Positions 1-10,907 are shown, counted from the stretch's first letter. The stretch: 64,000 nt of DNA from Temnothorax longispinosus (GCF_030848805.1 NW_027269925.1:400072-464071); one strand, 5' to 3'. The notes: generated by a model from the sequence alone, not told the origin. Program-made: numbers and translations.

Positions 1-83
1 CCGCTGAAAGTAAGAAGTAAGTTCAGACGTCTCTGAGCACTCCGCTAAGATCAATTGCGAGATAAATAATTATATTCATGTAC

Positions 84-577
84 ATTGCCAAATCGGATCG
101 TTGTCCATTTCCACGTGGACCTTCCCTAGAAAATTATCTACGAGATCCTGTTTCTCGTCAGCTAGCGTAAGCTTTTTAAACTCTTCGCAGGAGAAAAGCT
201 TTCTTTTTTTTCCAAAAATACCCTCACACAAACGGATACAAGATGATTATTGATAGCATCCCGATCGCACTTAACTCGCACGCATAATCTGAAAAATATT
301 ATTAAACGGTTAACATCTTACATTTAAACATCTTACATTTAAACATCTTACTTATACATTACATACAAAGATGATATTTATATATATATGTTTATAAACA
401 GTACCTGTCTATGTGAGCTAATGTCGACAGCAATCCCTGACGACATCTGATTAAATATGCGATATAAGGAGATCGCTTTTGATAATCCTCTCGAAGTGAT
501 TTGAAGAGCTTTCTACATCCATCGTCATTAAATAGACGCACGCAACGTAAAGTTTCATGAAGATGAGTTAGACTTAG
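84..577 (-). pseudogene. GAPVD1-like (RAP6/RME-6) gene fragment, two exons
   Basis: Two exons can be read on the minus strand. Exon A (about 577-405) contains CRKLFKSLREDYQKRSPYIA and AYLIRCRQGLLSTLAHID and ends at a GTACTG donor. Exon B (288-84) starts after a TTTTTCAG acceptor. The two join in phase and continue with NNHLVSVCVRVFLE, then FKKLTLADEKQ and NDPIWQ, which match the helical region of GAPVD1. Known role of the family: a RasGAP/VPS9 protein that activates Rab5 in endocytosis. A one-base frameshift in the A-run near 209 separates VFLE from KLFSCEEF. With no start, no VPS9 domain and this break, it is a gene fragment. It follows a Sec71 fragment in the same reading frame, separated only by a stop codon. 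Introns are kept, so it is not a retrocopy. Confidence 0.75.
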
Positions 578-1197
578 CTAACTAAGGCTTAGCTCAGCTT
601 CAGTTTTGCCGTTTGCTATGACAGAACCCTCCTGTTGATGTTCCCCATCAAGCCTCACGTTCTCTTCCTCCGCTTGAGTCTCCATTCGCGCGAAGATCAC
701 GTTGATCATCTGCGTGAGAGTCGCACAGGCTGTTGTTTGATTCATCAGGTTGCGCGACGACAGGTAAACGTTGTAAACAGTACGAATTGTTAACAGTACC
801 GTACCCTCATATACCTCCACATGCTGGCTTGTCATTACAGTCAGCAGAGCTTTAATAATCTGCAGCTGCACACTCTCATCGGTCTGTGGACCGGTGAAGC
901 AACCGCAAATTGTCTCGACAATGCGCACAATCAGCAGCTTGTTAGGCTCCGTTGAATCAGGCACATTGCCAGTGAGATGGCTATATGCGATTAACTTCTG
1001 CAGGCAGTCCAGTACTGTGTCACCACAATCCGTAGTGACTAGCTCTGACATGCTGACTCAAATGGCAAGAAGTACTTCTTAGCGGTAATGACATTTGAGT
1101 CGCTCTTAATTGGGCTGTGGCCCAATTAAGGGCGTTTGAGATAACCTCTTCACCCTGCACAGCTGGTGTACATCTTTGATCTCGTTACGGAGGTCCT
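575..1197 (-). pseudogene. Sec71/ARFGEF1-2 (BIG) DCB-domain fragment
   Basis: The 157-codon open stretch 1051-578 carries DCLQKLIAYSHLTGN, IVETICGCFTGPQTDESVQL, QIIKALLTVMTSQHVEVYEG and TLTQMINVIFARMETQ. These are the hallmark N-terminal DCB segment of brefeldin-A-inhibited Arf guanine-exchange factors (Sec71 in flies, BIG1/2 in vertebrates), which act at the trans-Golgi. The upstream part is still readable but broken: DLRNEIK near 1190, then a shift, then KKYFLPFE and ACQS in another frame, then a stop at about 1037 and another shift. Just before DLRNEIK is a good acceptor (TTGCAG, exon start 1197), so intron structure is kept and this is a DNA-level copy. No Sec7 domain is present in the window. 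The ATG at 1051 is internal and not a real start. Confidence 0.8.
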
Positions 1198-2391
1198 CTG
1201 CAAGATGGAAATATGAGTGACAAACTTAATTAGCAACTATCGCTTATAGCTACAGGCTTATTAGCCTGTATATTTATTTATTTTAGTATAAAATAATTTT
1301 TAAAACGTTCATATTAATTCTGATTGCAGACGGACCTTCGGGAACACTAGCGCCTTCTTCTTTTAACATGAATAACTAAAAATCTATATTTTGGCTAATT
1401 ACCGAGTTTATAAATATTTAATTAAAATTATCTGGGTGACTCACAAACCTTTTTAATCACACTTCATAACTCTTCATACAAAATACAAACGATTCCGTAT
1501 AAAAACTTTTATTAATTTATCTATTTCGGCTAAATGCATGGTGTAAAAATAATTAATTAATTACAATTAAACAAATGACTCACAAACCTTTTCAATTGCA
1601 CTTCAAAAGTCTTCATACGAAATACAAACGATTTCATATGGTAGATTCTTTCCCGGACATTCATTTCCGGTCAAATACATACGAATGCGTCGCGCGACGC
1701 GACGCGTGACGCGTACAGTGGGAACGCACCATAACTGCGGCGTAACTTGTGCCGACCAATCACATTATCTCATTTGAGTATCAACTTTCGTCTAGTTATT
1801 TTACGCTCTTTACGCTATTGTCATTACGCCAAATCGAATTTCTAGCGAAAGTAGCGGAACTAGCGATAGATAGTGCAGACTGGTGCAGGCTGGTGCAGGA
1901 TTGTTACGCACAGGACGGATTGTTACGCACAAGAGAGAAGAATGAATACGGATCAATTAAAGATAAGTTAATAAATAGTTTTGTATAGAATTTATTATAA
2001 TTATTTATTATAATTTATTATATGAAAGCTGTGATAGCTGCATTCGGTCATATCCGATCCACTGTTCACGGCATGTCGATACGAGGTTATGATGGTTTTA
2101 AGATTTCAATGCCTTCTCTTTGGCTTTTTCATCTTAATGCATCATTATTCACATTGCATGCTTGCCTTTTAGCACAAATGTGGGTATTGCGGGAGGCTTT
2201 ACGAATTTTATCGAGCATGAATGCTTTAAGCATTATGTGGAGGATGAAGATCGCATTTGTGTGGATGAAAATTATGTTGTGACAATATGTACGTTTACTA
2301 CATCCTTTTATTCTTCACGCACATTTTATTGTCTCATAACAAAAGAATTAAATTTATCTATTTGTTAAATAATCAAAGGCACTGCAAAGAC
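1198..2391. other. Non-coding AT-rich spacer with a GC-rich patch
   Basis: I see no convincing gene here. The short open frames at 1749-1988 and 2022-2368 lack domain features. Positions 1687-1712 form a GC-rich run of GCGACGCG-type motifs followed by CAGTGGGAACGCACC, which could be an end of a DNA transposon, but I could not find its partner. Direct repeats occupy 1433-1643. Confidence 0.5.
1433..1643. repeat. Direct repeat pair (about 70 bp, 142 bp apart)
   Basis: The stretch beginning GACTCACAAACCTTTT at about 1437 recurs at about 1577. Both copies continue through CACTTCA, AGTCTTCATAC/ACTCTTCATAC and AAATACAAACGATT. The copies differ at roughly one base in seven. They look like subterminal repeats of an unidentified element. 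Confidence 0.6.
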
Positions 2392-2433
2392 TGCCGAAGA
2401 TCCTGCATGTAAAGATACTTTGGATGAACTCTT

Positions 2434-2966
2434 GTGATTGGGGCTGTGAAGGAAAGGAGAGCACTTTACGACTATACTATACCTGCTTCTCAAAAAACAA
2501 ATTTGCGTAAAAATGCGTTATGGTTAGAAGTATCCAATCTTTTAGGAGGTACTATATCTAAATTCATTTCTATCTCTATATCTCTATGTCTTATCTTTTG
2601 TGAATACACATATAGATATTTTATACGTTATAAATCAATTATACATTACATGTATATGTTTGTTAGGTGCTCTTGGTCCAGAGGAAGCTAAAGCTCGCTG
2701 GAAGTATTTGCGAGATAATTATGCAAAAGCTCGCAAAAAGGCAAAAGCCTACATTCCCAGTGGATCGGCAGCTAAAACTGGTGGACTAAAAAAATCTAAA
2801 TTTAGATTTTATGACCTCATGACATTCTTGAAGACTTTCTTGAAACACGGCAGTAAGTTCTTTCTCTTCAATATGCAAAATTATACCACTTTCTTAATTT
2901 GTCAAGTATATTGAGAATACAGCTTGTTTCATGTTCGACATACTCATATAGGATGCTGTATGTAAG

Positions 2967-3013
<47 letters not shown>

Positions 3014-4050
3014 TTCAGGACTGTCAGTTCAATGCCAGACGTTACTGAAAGTCAAGTATATGCAACATCTATGCAATACGAGGACGATAGTGTTGCTTCA
3101 TCTTCACAGTTCACCGATATTCCTTCTCAGACTGCTATCCATATTTCTCCAACGATGCAGACTCCCATTCGTGTTTCTCCAAAAACACCAATCTCGTTGT
3201 CAAAATATCTCGTTTCTCCGCGAATCTCAACAGAAGACAGCGCGGCAGCGTCTCTCCAGAAATATCGCCAGCCCTCAGTAAAACTTCACCAATACCGGCC
3301 ACAAATTCGAAAAGTTAGTAGTTTGTTTATATGTTTTTCCTCTCGTTTTCTTTGACGATAATAGCTTTATAATAACGATAATAACGTATCGAAATATGTG
3401 TATCACAGCAATAACATTGCTGTCTTGTTTTCAGGACCATTGCAAACTGCTGACTACGATTTAGATAAACCCCCCCGGCAAACCGCTGCAAAGAAAAGTA
3501 AGTTATCGCGATTTAGGGTGCTTTTCAATTAACGATACAAATATTATTCTGTCTTTATTGCTCTTTGGATATTGAACAAAGACAGAATGATACTTGTGTC
3601 AATTTGTGTTATCTACTAATAGGAAACATCGTTAATATGTCCAAAAATATCAGTTTAATACCTACGAATAAATTAGCGTACGGTTGTTGTCAATTAAAAT
3701 TGTTTACTTTATATAAATTCTACATTCTTGTTGAATGTAGAAATGTTTGTATTGTGTGTCTTTACGCGAACATATAACTCAGTTATATTAGTTAGCCCGG
3801 TTTATTCGTACGTCTATATTACGTTTTAGAGCAAAAGGGCGAAGATTTGCAAGCAGCGTTGATAAAAGCGTTGAAAGAGGATGACTCAACAGTGGAGCCA
3901 GCGCAAACTACTGTTCCGCTAGATAGATTTTTAATTCGATTGGGAGAAGGTATGCGAAGGTTGCCATATCGTGACAGAGCTCGCCTGGAAATACGATTTC
4001 TAACGTTGCTTGCAGAGACGGAAGATTCTTGTGAGAATAAAAAAGAATAA
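2434..4050 (+). CDS. MADF-BESS domain protein (Harbinger-associated type), spliced
   Basis: Five exon-like blocks with consensus splice sites: about 2434-2548, 2667-2852, 3019-3313, 3435-3497 and 3830-4050. Blocks 1 and 2 give a MADF (Myb/SANT-like) domain: KERRALYDYTIP, ALWLEVSNLLGG, GPEEAKARWKYLRDNYAKAR, FRFYDLMTFLK. Block 3 is Ser/Thr/Pro-rich linker. Block 5 ends in a BESS-like helix (DRFLIRLGEGMRRLPYRDRA, LEIRFLTLLAE) with a lysine-rich tail. MADF-BESS proteins bind DNA; in insects many sit in PIF/Harbinger elements as the partner of the DDE transposase. A copy of block 4 lies beside the Harbinger transposase at 12380-12440, supporting that pairing. Frame is lost just before 2434 (DELL then IGAVKE in another frame), and the block 2-3 junction needs an indel to stay in frame, so the copy is probably decayed. 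Confidence 0.7.
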
Positions 4051-6211
4051 TCGATGCGTTAATTGCAATATTAATTAAAAACGTTTCCTTTCATTTATTA
4101 CAAATTAGTTAGTTTTACATACAGAGGCATTCATACATACATTACGTATACACACGGCGCACTCGCTCTTATTTGTAAGTCATCCGCGAAAACGCAATAC
4201 GTTACAAAAAAATAATCGTTTCAACAGGTGGATGACAAATATAATAATTATAGTTATATAAGTATATAAGTTTTAGTTCAAAATTTTGTACTGGTTTACG
4301 CAAACATATGAAATAAAAAGTTTAACAATGGCATTGTATATTCTTAATGGCTGTATAATTTTTTCTTCAGATATTCTTAAAAAGTACGCTGTCTTATTTT
4401 ATGTAGTTGCACAGTTCTGCACTCATTCGGAAGAAACGAAAACAATCGCCCAAGTCGCATTTCACAAGCTTCCCCTTGTTAATATCGAATTGGAATTATA
4501 TCAGCATGTTTTACAACTTGAGAAAGTTAAGAAGCTTGGCTTCTGAGCAATACTTACGGAAGTCAACGTGTATATTAACGATAACATTTCTTTTTGGGAA
4601 ATAGTAAAATCCTGCATAGTAAATGCTAGCATATCACCTGAGCAGCATGAATGTCTATTAATTAGCAATTGTTCTCGCTGTGGAAGTAAAAGCTTCAATG
4701 TGCAGAGAAAGCGTTAACAGCGTGGAAAACGTAGGAACTAGCAATTTGTCATTTACGATTGGAAATTGTCATCTATGTGGTGCTAATGACTCATACAATT
4801 TTGAAAAATCGTTGAGGTATAATTGAAGGTATCAGACACTGGACGTATCCCTAACGTTTCGTCTCAATTTCGTAAAACGTCGATTTGTGCTCTGTTACAA
4901 TAAAAAAGGAGAAAAAAGAAAGTAACAATGTAGCATAGTAGATAGTAATAGAATAATATACATATATAACTTGGGGGGCATTTGCAGTAAGTCGTGTGTC
5001 TTAAGTTCTCCGTACACTGAGCGAATTTTTATTTTCATTGTAGAAACTTTTTAGGAATAAGAGTAGCGATGGTGGATGGAAAAAGTATGAAGTGGTTACC
5101 ACAAAGGCGAGTATGAAGGCAAAATTGCACGTTCATCGTATTTTTATCCACGTTGGACCGCATTTGTACAAAAGAGAAAGCGATTTTTCTGGATTTTCTC
5201 GATGCACACCAACAGTCGCCGCACTGTCCGTTTCTCCTAGCGTAAAACCGCCCATATTACTATTTGCTCACGGTTCGGTTTTACCATTCCGCGTCCGGTG
5301 CGGAAATTCTTGGTCGCCGGCATATCTGCCGAATAAAATCCTCGCCAAACTAATTTACCATCAGGTTGTCTAAAATTTTTACGTATCAGACATTTTACGC
5401 TTTTATGCTCCTTTATATTTTGAATTGATTTGTATATGATGCAATAGTAGCTTAAAATTGTACACGATATTTTCGATTGAAAAAATCTGCTCGCGCGTTC
5501 GGATTGTCACGATATTCAAAATACTATCATCAAAAGACTGTTTAAATCAGCGTAAAAATATGTGGAAAAAGATAGTGAAACATAAAGAAATTGTACCTGA
5601 CAATATGCAATAGATTAGATGGCTGTGAAATGTTTTGATCTTCAATTTGAAATAATTATTATTAATCATAAATCTAGTATAATTCAGGAAGGGCAAATAA
5701 TTTTTATTAATATAATTATGATATCAGATTATTATAGGATAATGGAAATAATGGTGAGAATTATCAACAAGTAATTATTCATATTTTCGTCCAAAAAGTT
5801 ATCAAAAATATACAATGATATATTAATGAATGCCATTAATTAAGAGGGATATTTTAAGGATGATTTCACTCGATTTAATCATTATTTTGTGTACTTTTAA
5901 TTAAATGGAATAATGTGAATAATTAACAAAAAATCAGATTCTACGCTTTGGTCATTAAAATGCTTTATTGTTTCTTATAACGATATTACTATGTGCCACG
6001 AGTATGAAACTAATTAGCGTTTTAATATTAGATATAATATAAATAACAGTTACAATTAGTGACTTATATCTAATACCTATCAAAATTTGTTTTATTATTT
6101 TTACGAATATATCGGCGATTACGCGTAAAAGGTTTTCACGCTCTAAGTGCAGTCTCATTCTCACGCCGATTTTACTCTACGACGTCGTTTAGCCGCCGAT
6201 GAAATTTGACG
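4051..6211. other. Intergenic region, unidentified coding-like remnants
   Basis: Two stretches look protein-like but I cannot name them. The first is + strand 4286-4720: KYAVLFYVVAQFCTHSEET, IAQVAFHKLP, then after a stop ILTEVNVYINDN and SISPEQHECLLISNCSRCG. The second is about 5280-5370 on the minus strand, which reads DGKLVWRGFYSADMPATKNF. Neither has a clear start or splice sites. The rest (5400-6170) is AT-rich with no visible gene. Confidence 0.35.
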
Positions 6212-6623
6212 TAAAGCCCGTATCATACTAGCGGCTCGCGGCGCGACTGCGATTGCGTCTGCGATTGCGATTCTATTTCAGCCAATCAAAAAGGTAGCTA
6301 TCAGCGATTACGATTGGCGTCAGCGATTGCGACTGACGACTGCCGTTTGGTAAAGCCCATATGGCCACGACTACGATTGCGTCTGTGATTGCGATTCTAT
6401 TTCAGCCAATCAAAAAAGTAGCTGTCAGCGATTGCGACTGGCGACTGCCTTTTGGCTTTGAATCCATTTTTCGAGTCGCAGTCACAGTCGCAGCCAATCA
6501 CAGGATCCGATTTGGTCACGTGGTGCAATGTGGTGCTAGTGCGTGAAAACCACGTGTATACGACCGTGTTGAAAACAATAATATTGAACATCTGTGATAT
6601 TGAAGCAGATAGAAAGTCACACA

Positions 6624-7981
6624 ATGCCACCAAAACATAATTTCTCGAAAGAGACAGATTACCGTCTGATCGACCTTGTGGAATTAAAACCACTTCTTTG
6701 GGACTGTACAAGCCATTTGTACAGACGAACAGATCTCAAGATTGCAGCATGGGACGAAATAGCCGAGCAGTTGGGTTCAGATTTCACAGGTATGTCTCAC
6801 AATCAGAAGTGAAACGGTTCAATACTATCAGCTATTTATAATTTATTATAATTAATTTAATATTAACTAACATAACCTATAATTAATGAATAATTAATAT
6901 ATATTAATGTTTCTTATAGTTTATACTGGAGTGGATTAAATAATTACATTTTTTTGTAGGAAATATATTAATAAGTTAAAGTTATGCAGAATTAAAATAA
7001 TAAAATTATGTAATAGGCTTTTTATTGATGCTATTTACAGGTGCTGTTGTATCAAGCCGTTTTAAAAACATGAAGGATACATTTGCAAGAAATTTAAAAG
7101 TTATGAAAGAATCAAAGCGCAGTGGAGCTGGCACAGACAATATATACAAGCCCAAGTGGCACATGTTTGAGAGATTAATGTTTCTCCAAGAGTTGTATCC
7201 AAGAAGACTCACAATCAAATATTTCCCCCATCCAGCTAGAGACAACTGCAGCATCAGATTCAGAATCTTCACAAATCAGTAATGAAGTGAATGATAGTAC
7301 ATCATGTACACAAACTACAACACTTATCTACCATGATGAGACAATGCAGGTAAATTATTTTTTAAAGTAATCGCCATTATGTTATTTTCTTTTTATTTTT
7401 TTTTTATTTCTTTTTTGAAGTAAAAATGATATTTTTACAATCTCGGTAAATCACAGTACAGAAACTAATTCTATATGTATCTGTAATTATTTTTCAGGAA
7501 TTTGCGATAATATCACCTGAAGCAAATGTAGGAAGTACACACTTGACATCTTCTGATCCAAATTCTTCTAGTGTATCTGCATGTAGCGATTTTGAACCAA
7601 TTGCACCTCTACCAGAAAAGAGTCCGTCACCTCAATCTCTCCCAAGGCTGGCATCTAATTCTGCACTCAGCAGCATCACTCAATCTTCTCAACAACAAAA
7701 AAATCCTGTTACTGTATCCAACAAGCGATCATCAGAAAACCAAGCAATTATTTTATAAGAGAGGATTGAAGACGAAAAAACAATCATCAATAATGGAGGA
7801 GGCTGTAGATGCCTTGAAACAGATGGCTCAACCTGACCCAGTTTTATCTCTTCCTCAACCTGAAATCAATGATTCAGCTCATACTTTGGCATTATTCTTA
7901 GAAATCAGGCTTCGTTCATTACCTCCGGAGAATCGAAAAAAGTGTGAAGACAAAATTTTGAAACTGTTAGCACAGTTTTGA
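6624..7981 (+). pseudogene. MADF-BESS protein gene inside the Harbinger element, two frameshifts
   Basis: Exon 1 (6624-about 6790) starts MPPKHNFSKETDYRLIDLVE and ends at a CAG/GTATGT donor. Exon 2 begins after TTTACAG near 7041 with SSRFKNMKDTFARNLKVM and KPKWHMFERLMFLQEL, completing a MADF domain. After QEL (about 7195) the frame must change for the acidic/Ser-Thr linker (QEDSQSNISPIQ, then SDSESSQISNEVND) to continue to the donor at 7350. Exon 3 starts near 7498 (EFAIISPEANV). A second frameshift near 7745 is needed to reach the C-terminal BESS-like helix (LALFLEIRLRSLPPENRKKC, LKLLAQF, stop 7981). It is the second MADF gene of this window and distinct from the one at 2434-4050. Confidence 0.7.
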
Positions 7982-8403
7982 AGAGTTTAAAATTAAGTAA
8001 TTAGTTATTAAATAAGTTTTTTTTTCGGTTGTGCCATTGTAATGCAAATGCCTAAGTTTTTATTGTTTTCTTATTCAAAGATAAAGTAGATATTATCTAT
8101 TATAGTGAGACATTTAAACAAGTGTTAATTTATTTTATAGAGAACTTGTTACAATACATGAACATGTATTTTATTTTATAGAGAACACTTATTTGATACA
8201 TAGAATGTTTCTATGGCTTATTTTCATATTGTACTTATGTAATATTGTACTTAAAAAAAATTAACAGAAAAGTATATATGTACCATTGAGATCTCAAAAC
8301 ATATCTTTATTGTAGCGTTTAACTATCGTTAAATACATTATATCTGAGTACAAAATTCACAAGGGACTCATATTGCTGTTATCCGAATCAACATTGATTA
8401 AAT

Positions 8404-8903
8404 TTCTAACCAAGCATCACTGCGCTTTGGTCTTGACAGTCTTCCTACCCATACTTAATTGCGAAAATGTACCTTTTATTAGCGGGAGGATTAAGCTTGG
8501 ACGACAAATGCACGAATGCCTCAAATAGAGTAGGTCTATTCATGATATTCACCTCGTAATGCTTAACTTTCTCTCTGGTGCACCAGTTAGCCGCTTTGCT
8601 CACAGTGTTCTCCAAGTTATTCAACCCGGCATCGGTTTTCGTCGTTCAATTACTAATCACGATCACAGTTATCTCCTTCTTATCCTTATTCTTGTCGATG
8701 TCCTTCTTCAGCGGAAAGAGCACATCGAGAGATTCGGGTTTGCCAGTGTCGTACAACAGGACATAGTCGTCGGCGAAGCCAAGATAGTGTCGTGGAAGCT
8801 GCTGATTATTTACATTGCTCTGTAGAGATTCCAGCCCAGCTGTGTCGTAGAACCTGACCTTCTCTTTTGTGCCCCGATCAGTCTCAATGAAGACTGGCGA
8901 AGA
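8404..8903 (-). pseudogene. NKIRAS (kappaB-Ras) 3' fragment, fused downstream of CSE1L exons
   Basis: Minus-strand reading gives VFIETDRGTKEKVRFYDTAG, then LPRHYLGFADDYVLLYDTG and LKKDIDKNKDKKEITVIV. These are diagnostic of NF-kappa-B-inhibitor-interacting Ras-like GTPases, which bind IkappaB and slow its degradation. The N-terminal P-loop exon is absent. An in-frame TGA follows VIVISN (about 8645), after which NNLENTVSKAANWCTREKVK and RPTLFEAFVHLSSKLNPP continue. A one-base frameshift near 8470 separates PPANK from the basic tail SMGRKTVKTKAQ, which ends at about 8417. The fragment starts at a splice acceptor (CGTCAG or CGCCAG near 8893-8903), directly behind a CSE1L exon. Confidence 0.75.
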
Positions 8904-8933
8904 CTGACGGAACAATATTAAGCTTTTACTCAC

Positions 8934-10329
8934 AGCATCGTATTTGGAATTTTGTCCTGTAGATGTGAGTAAATTCCACACCGCTGTAACAAATAGGGGT
9001 AGTTAAGGCTGGAATTCCTCGTCATACTTTAGAGCATATAGGCCAACATTATCACATACTTGTGACTTTAATTGCTCTATTACACTTGCTTCTTCCTCGT
9101 CCTTTAAATAAATTTCGAATTGAAAGATTATTTTATTTCTATCCGTTTAAACATATTAATATATATTTTTTGAAAATATACAAATTACCGTAGTTTGCAA
9201 GGAAGGAACATCAACGTGTAACAAAGTATAAAGGTTTCTCCATGCTTCCATATTATCTTCAAAGAATTCTGGTAGATCCTAATGTGTTAATAAAATAATA
9301 TAATTTGTAGAAATAAATTCCTACTTATACTTTTATATATACACGTATAAATATAAATGCTTACTTGAAAGTTAAGAGAGTAGAAAACTTTACATAAAAT
9401 AACTAGGGAATTATATATAACCTTCAAGGCTTCCATATTATTAACATGTACTTGCGTTAAATTCATTGTAGCCTGCAAAATATCTTATTTAGAAATATCC
9501 ATCTTTGAAAATACATGAATTTTTAATGCATGCAACGCAACTTAATAAAACATAGATACTTACTAAAAACAGATTTGTTAAATGCTTGGCAAAATTATCT
9601 GATACAAATTTTATTTTCGTCCATAGGCGGCGTAGCTTTTCGATACCTTTGCCGATGCCGCGGCTCTCGCTTTTAAATTCGTATCTATATCTCTTAAATA
9701 AGGAATGCGCCGTGTGTAGGACTCCATTGATCACATGAAAATCGCGTGTTGAACTTCTCTACCATCTGATCAATCAATTCTGGTCACTTGTTCGGAAAGT
9801 CATATTTTCCAATGATAGATACTGCATCAGACAACTGCTTTTGTATCGAATCTGGTGAATGTAACATCAGATTAACGATTAGTTTCTTGACGGCATCTCT
9901 GTCTTGGGCATGTATACGATCCACTGAATCCTTCTCCTAAAATAACATTCCGCAATAGTAAACTAACATACGATGTAAGAACATTAAAATAAATAAATGA
10001 ATATAAACCCAACCACTTTCCAGTTGCGCTTAACATAATTCTTTTAAATTGCGCCGGCAATCCTAGTCGTGATGTTAATCTCAGACTTGTCCACCAAATG
10101 AAGTAGTAGTAAAGGATAATTCTGATTGACTTCCACCGACTCCAGAAACTTCTCGGCTAAAATATAAATTGGATATTAACGTACGACACGCGTACAACGT
10201 TTAAAATATCACAAAAATAATAAGTTTGTAGGTTATACCAACCTGGACGTTTGACATTCACGTCTGGGCTGAGAGTGTGTGTTTCAGATATTCGCTCAAC
10301 GTTACCAAATTGTCGTCGGTGAGCTCCAT
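8934..10329 (-). pseudogene. CSE1L/exportin-2 N-terminal exons (six), decayed
   Basis: Exon 1 (10329-10243) starts MELTDDNLVTLSEYLKHTL. Exon 2 (from 10156) gives EKFLESVEVNQNYPLLLLHL. Exon 3 (about 9935-9566) gives LMLHSPDSIQKQLSDAVSII, VLHTAHSLFKRYRYEFKS and FAKHLTNLFL. Exon 4 is 9472-9365 (LVILCKVFYSLNFQ). Exon 5 is about 9281-9189 (DLPEFFEDNMEAWRNLYTLL). Exon 6 is about 9102-8934 (EQLKSQVCDNVGLYALKYDE, AVWNLLTSTGQNSKYDA). This is the exon order of CSE1L, the exportin that recycles importin-alpha. Damage includes an indel in exon 1, shifts at the end of exon 2, stops after PNK in exon 3 and after FQP in exon 6, and an extra 39 bp in exon 3. Splice sites are conserved and introns are short, so the capture was at DNA level. 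Confidence 0.87.
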
Positions 10330-10640
10330 GTCGGCGATCAGGAAAACGATTCCTTTACTCATTGTCAGTTAGCCTTTCTTTCAGGAGATACAACACGGCG
10401 GCATCGGCAAAGGTATCGAGAGAAAAGCTACGCCGCATATTATCGCATGTAATGGCATGTAACAAAAGTAACAACCGGCTTTCCGTTGGTCTGTTCGGTC
10501 TGTTGCGACAGGTCACACGAATTCCAATCAACGAAAAGCGTAAACTGCGCTACCGCGGCAGCTGCAATATGATTGGACAGTAGCCAGTCGCAATCGCAAT
10601 CGCAGTCGCGCCGCGAGCCGCTAGTGTAATACGGGCTTAA

Positions 10641-10907
10641 CGAGGAAAGTTCGATAGGTTTTAAGTCAACAGCGAAAATAAGTTTACAGCCAAATACCAG
10701 GTAGGAAGGACGCATTAACGTTAGAGAGCGATAATAGGAAAAGTCTCTGACATTCGTGGGAAGTGCTTTGAGTTTTTCGGAGGACCTAATGTAGCGTCTT
10801 TTAAATTCAGAGTATGTTTTGCAGTCCTTGTCGGAAAATTCTTGGTGGGTTCCTGATCGCAAGTTGCAAATTCTGATAGAGACTTGATCAAATTCTCGAT
10901 TTTTCAA
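10641..10907 (-). other. Open frame interrupted by the Harbinger insertion, unidentified
   Basis: The minus-strand frame from 10907 (MKNREFDQVSIRICN, then TYSEFKRRYIRSSEKLKALP and PSYLVFGCKLIFAVDLKPIE) runs without a stop to the TSD at 10640-10638. If the element 6215-10637 is removed, the frame continues through the flank at 6211 downwards as RQISSAAKRRRRVKSA and then stops near 6165. The basic end resembles a nuclear localisation signal. I do not recognise the protein. The frame opens right after the transposase stop (10908), so it may also be 3' sequence of that element that happens to stay open. Confidence 0.35.

Larger units (their letters stand above)
6215..10637. mobile_element. PIF/Harbinger-type DNA transposon, non-autonomous, with captured host-gene exons
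   Basis: Terminal inverted repeats of about 43 bp match almost perfectly. The left end is AGCCCGTATCATACTAGCGG and continues GCTCGCGGCGCGACTGCGAT. The right end, read inward on the minus strand, is AGCCCGTATTACACTAGCGG with the same continuation. Both ends abut TAA (6212-6214 and 10638-10640), the 3-bp TSD of the PIF/Harbinger superfamily. The left subterminal region holds a second degenerate copy of the terminal sequence (6243-6356 against 6364-6456). Inside are a MADF-BESS gene on the + strand and a CSE1L/NKIRAS chimera on the minus strand, with no DDE transposase. An intact related-type transposase lies outside at 10908-12327 and might act in trans; that is inference. Confidence 0.85.

Noticed and set aside
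894..1082. Plus-strand open frame over the Sec71 fragment
   Set aside because: It is the antisense shadow of the Sec71 coding sequence and has no features of its own.
4286..4546. Possible TROVE/Ro60-like fragment (LFYVVAQFCTHSEET)
   Set aside because: The resemblance is limited to one helix-like stretch and the rest does not align by eye; left as unidentified.
6594..6640. Start of MADF gene 2 at an upstream ATG (6594)
   Set aside because: MPPKHNFSKE at 6624 gives the standard MADF start; the earlier ATG is in another frame within this region.
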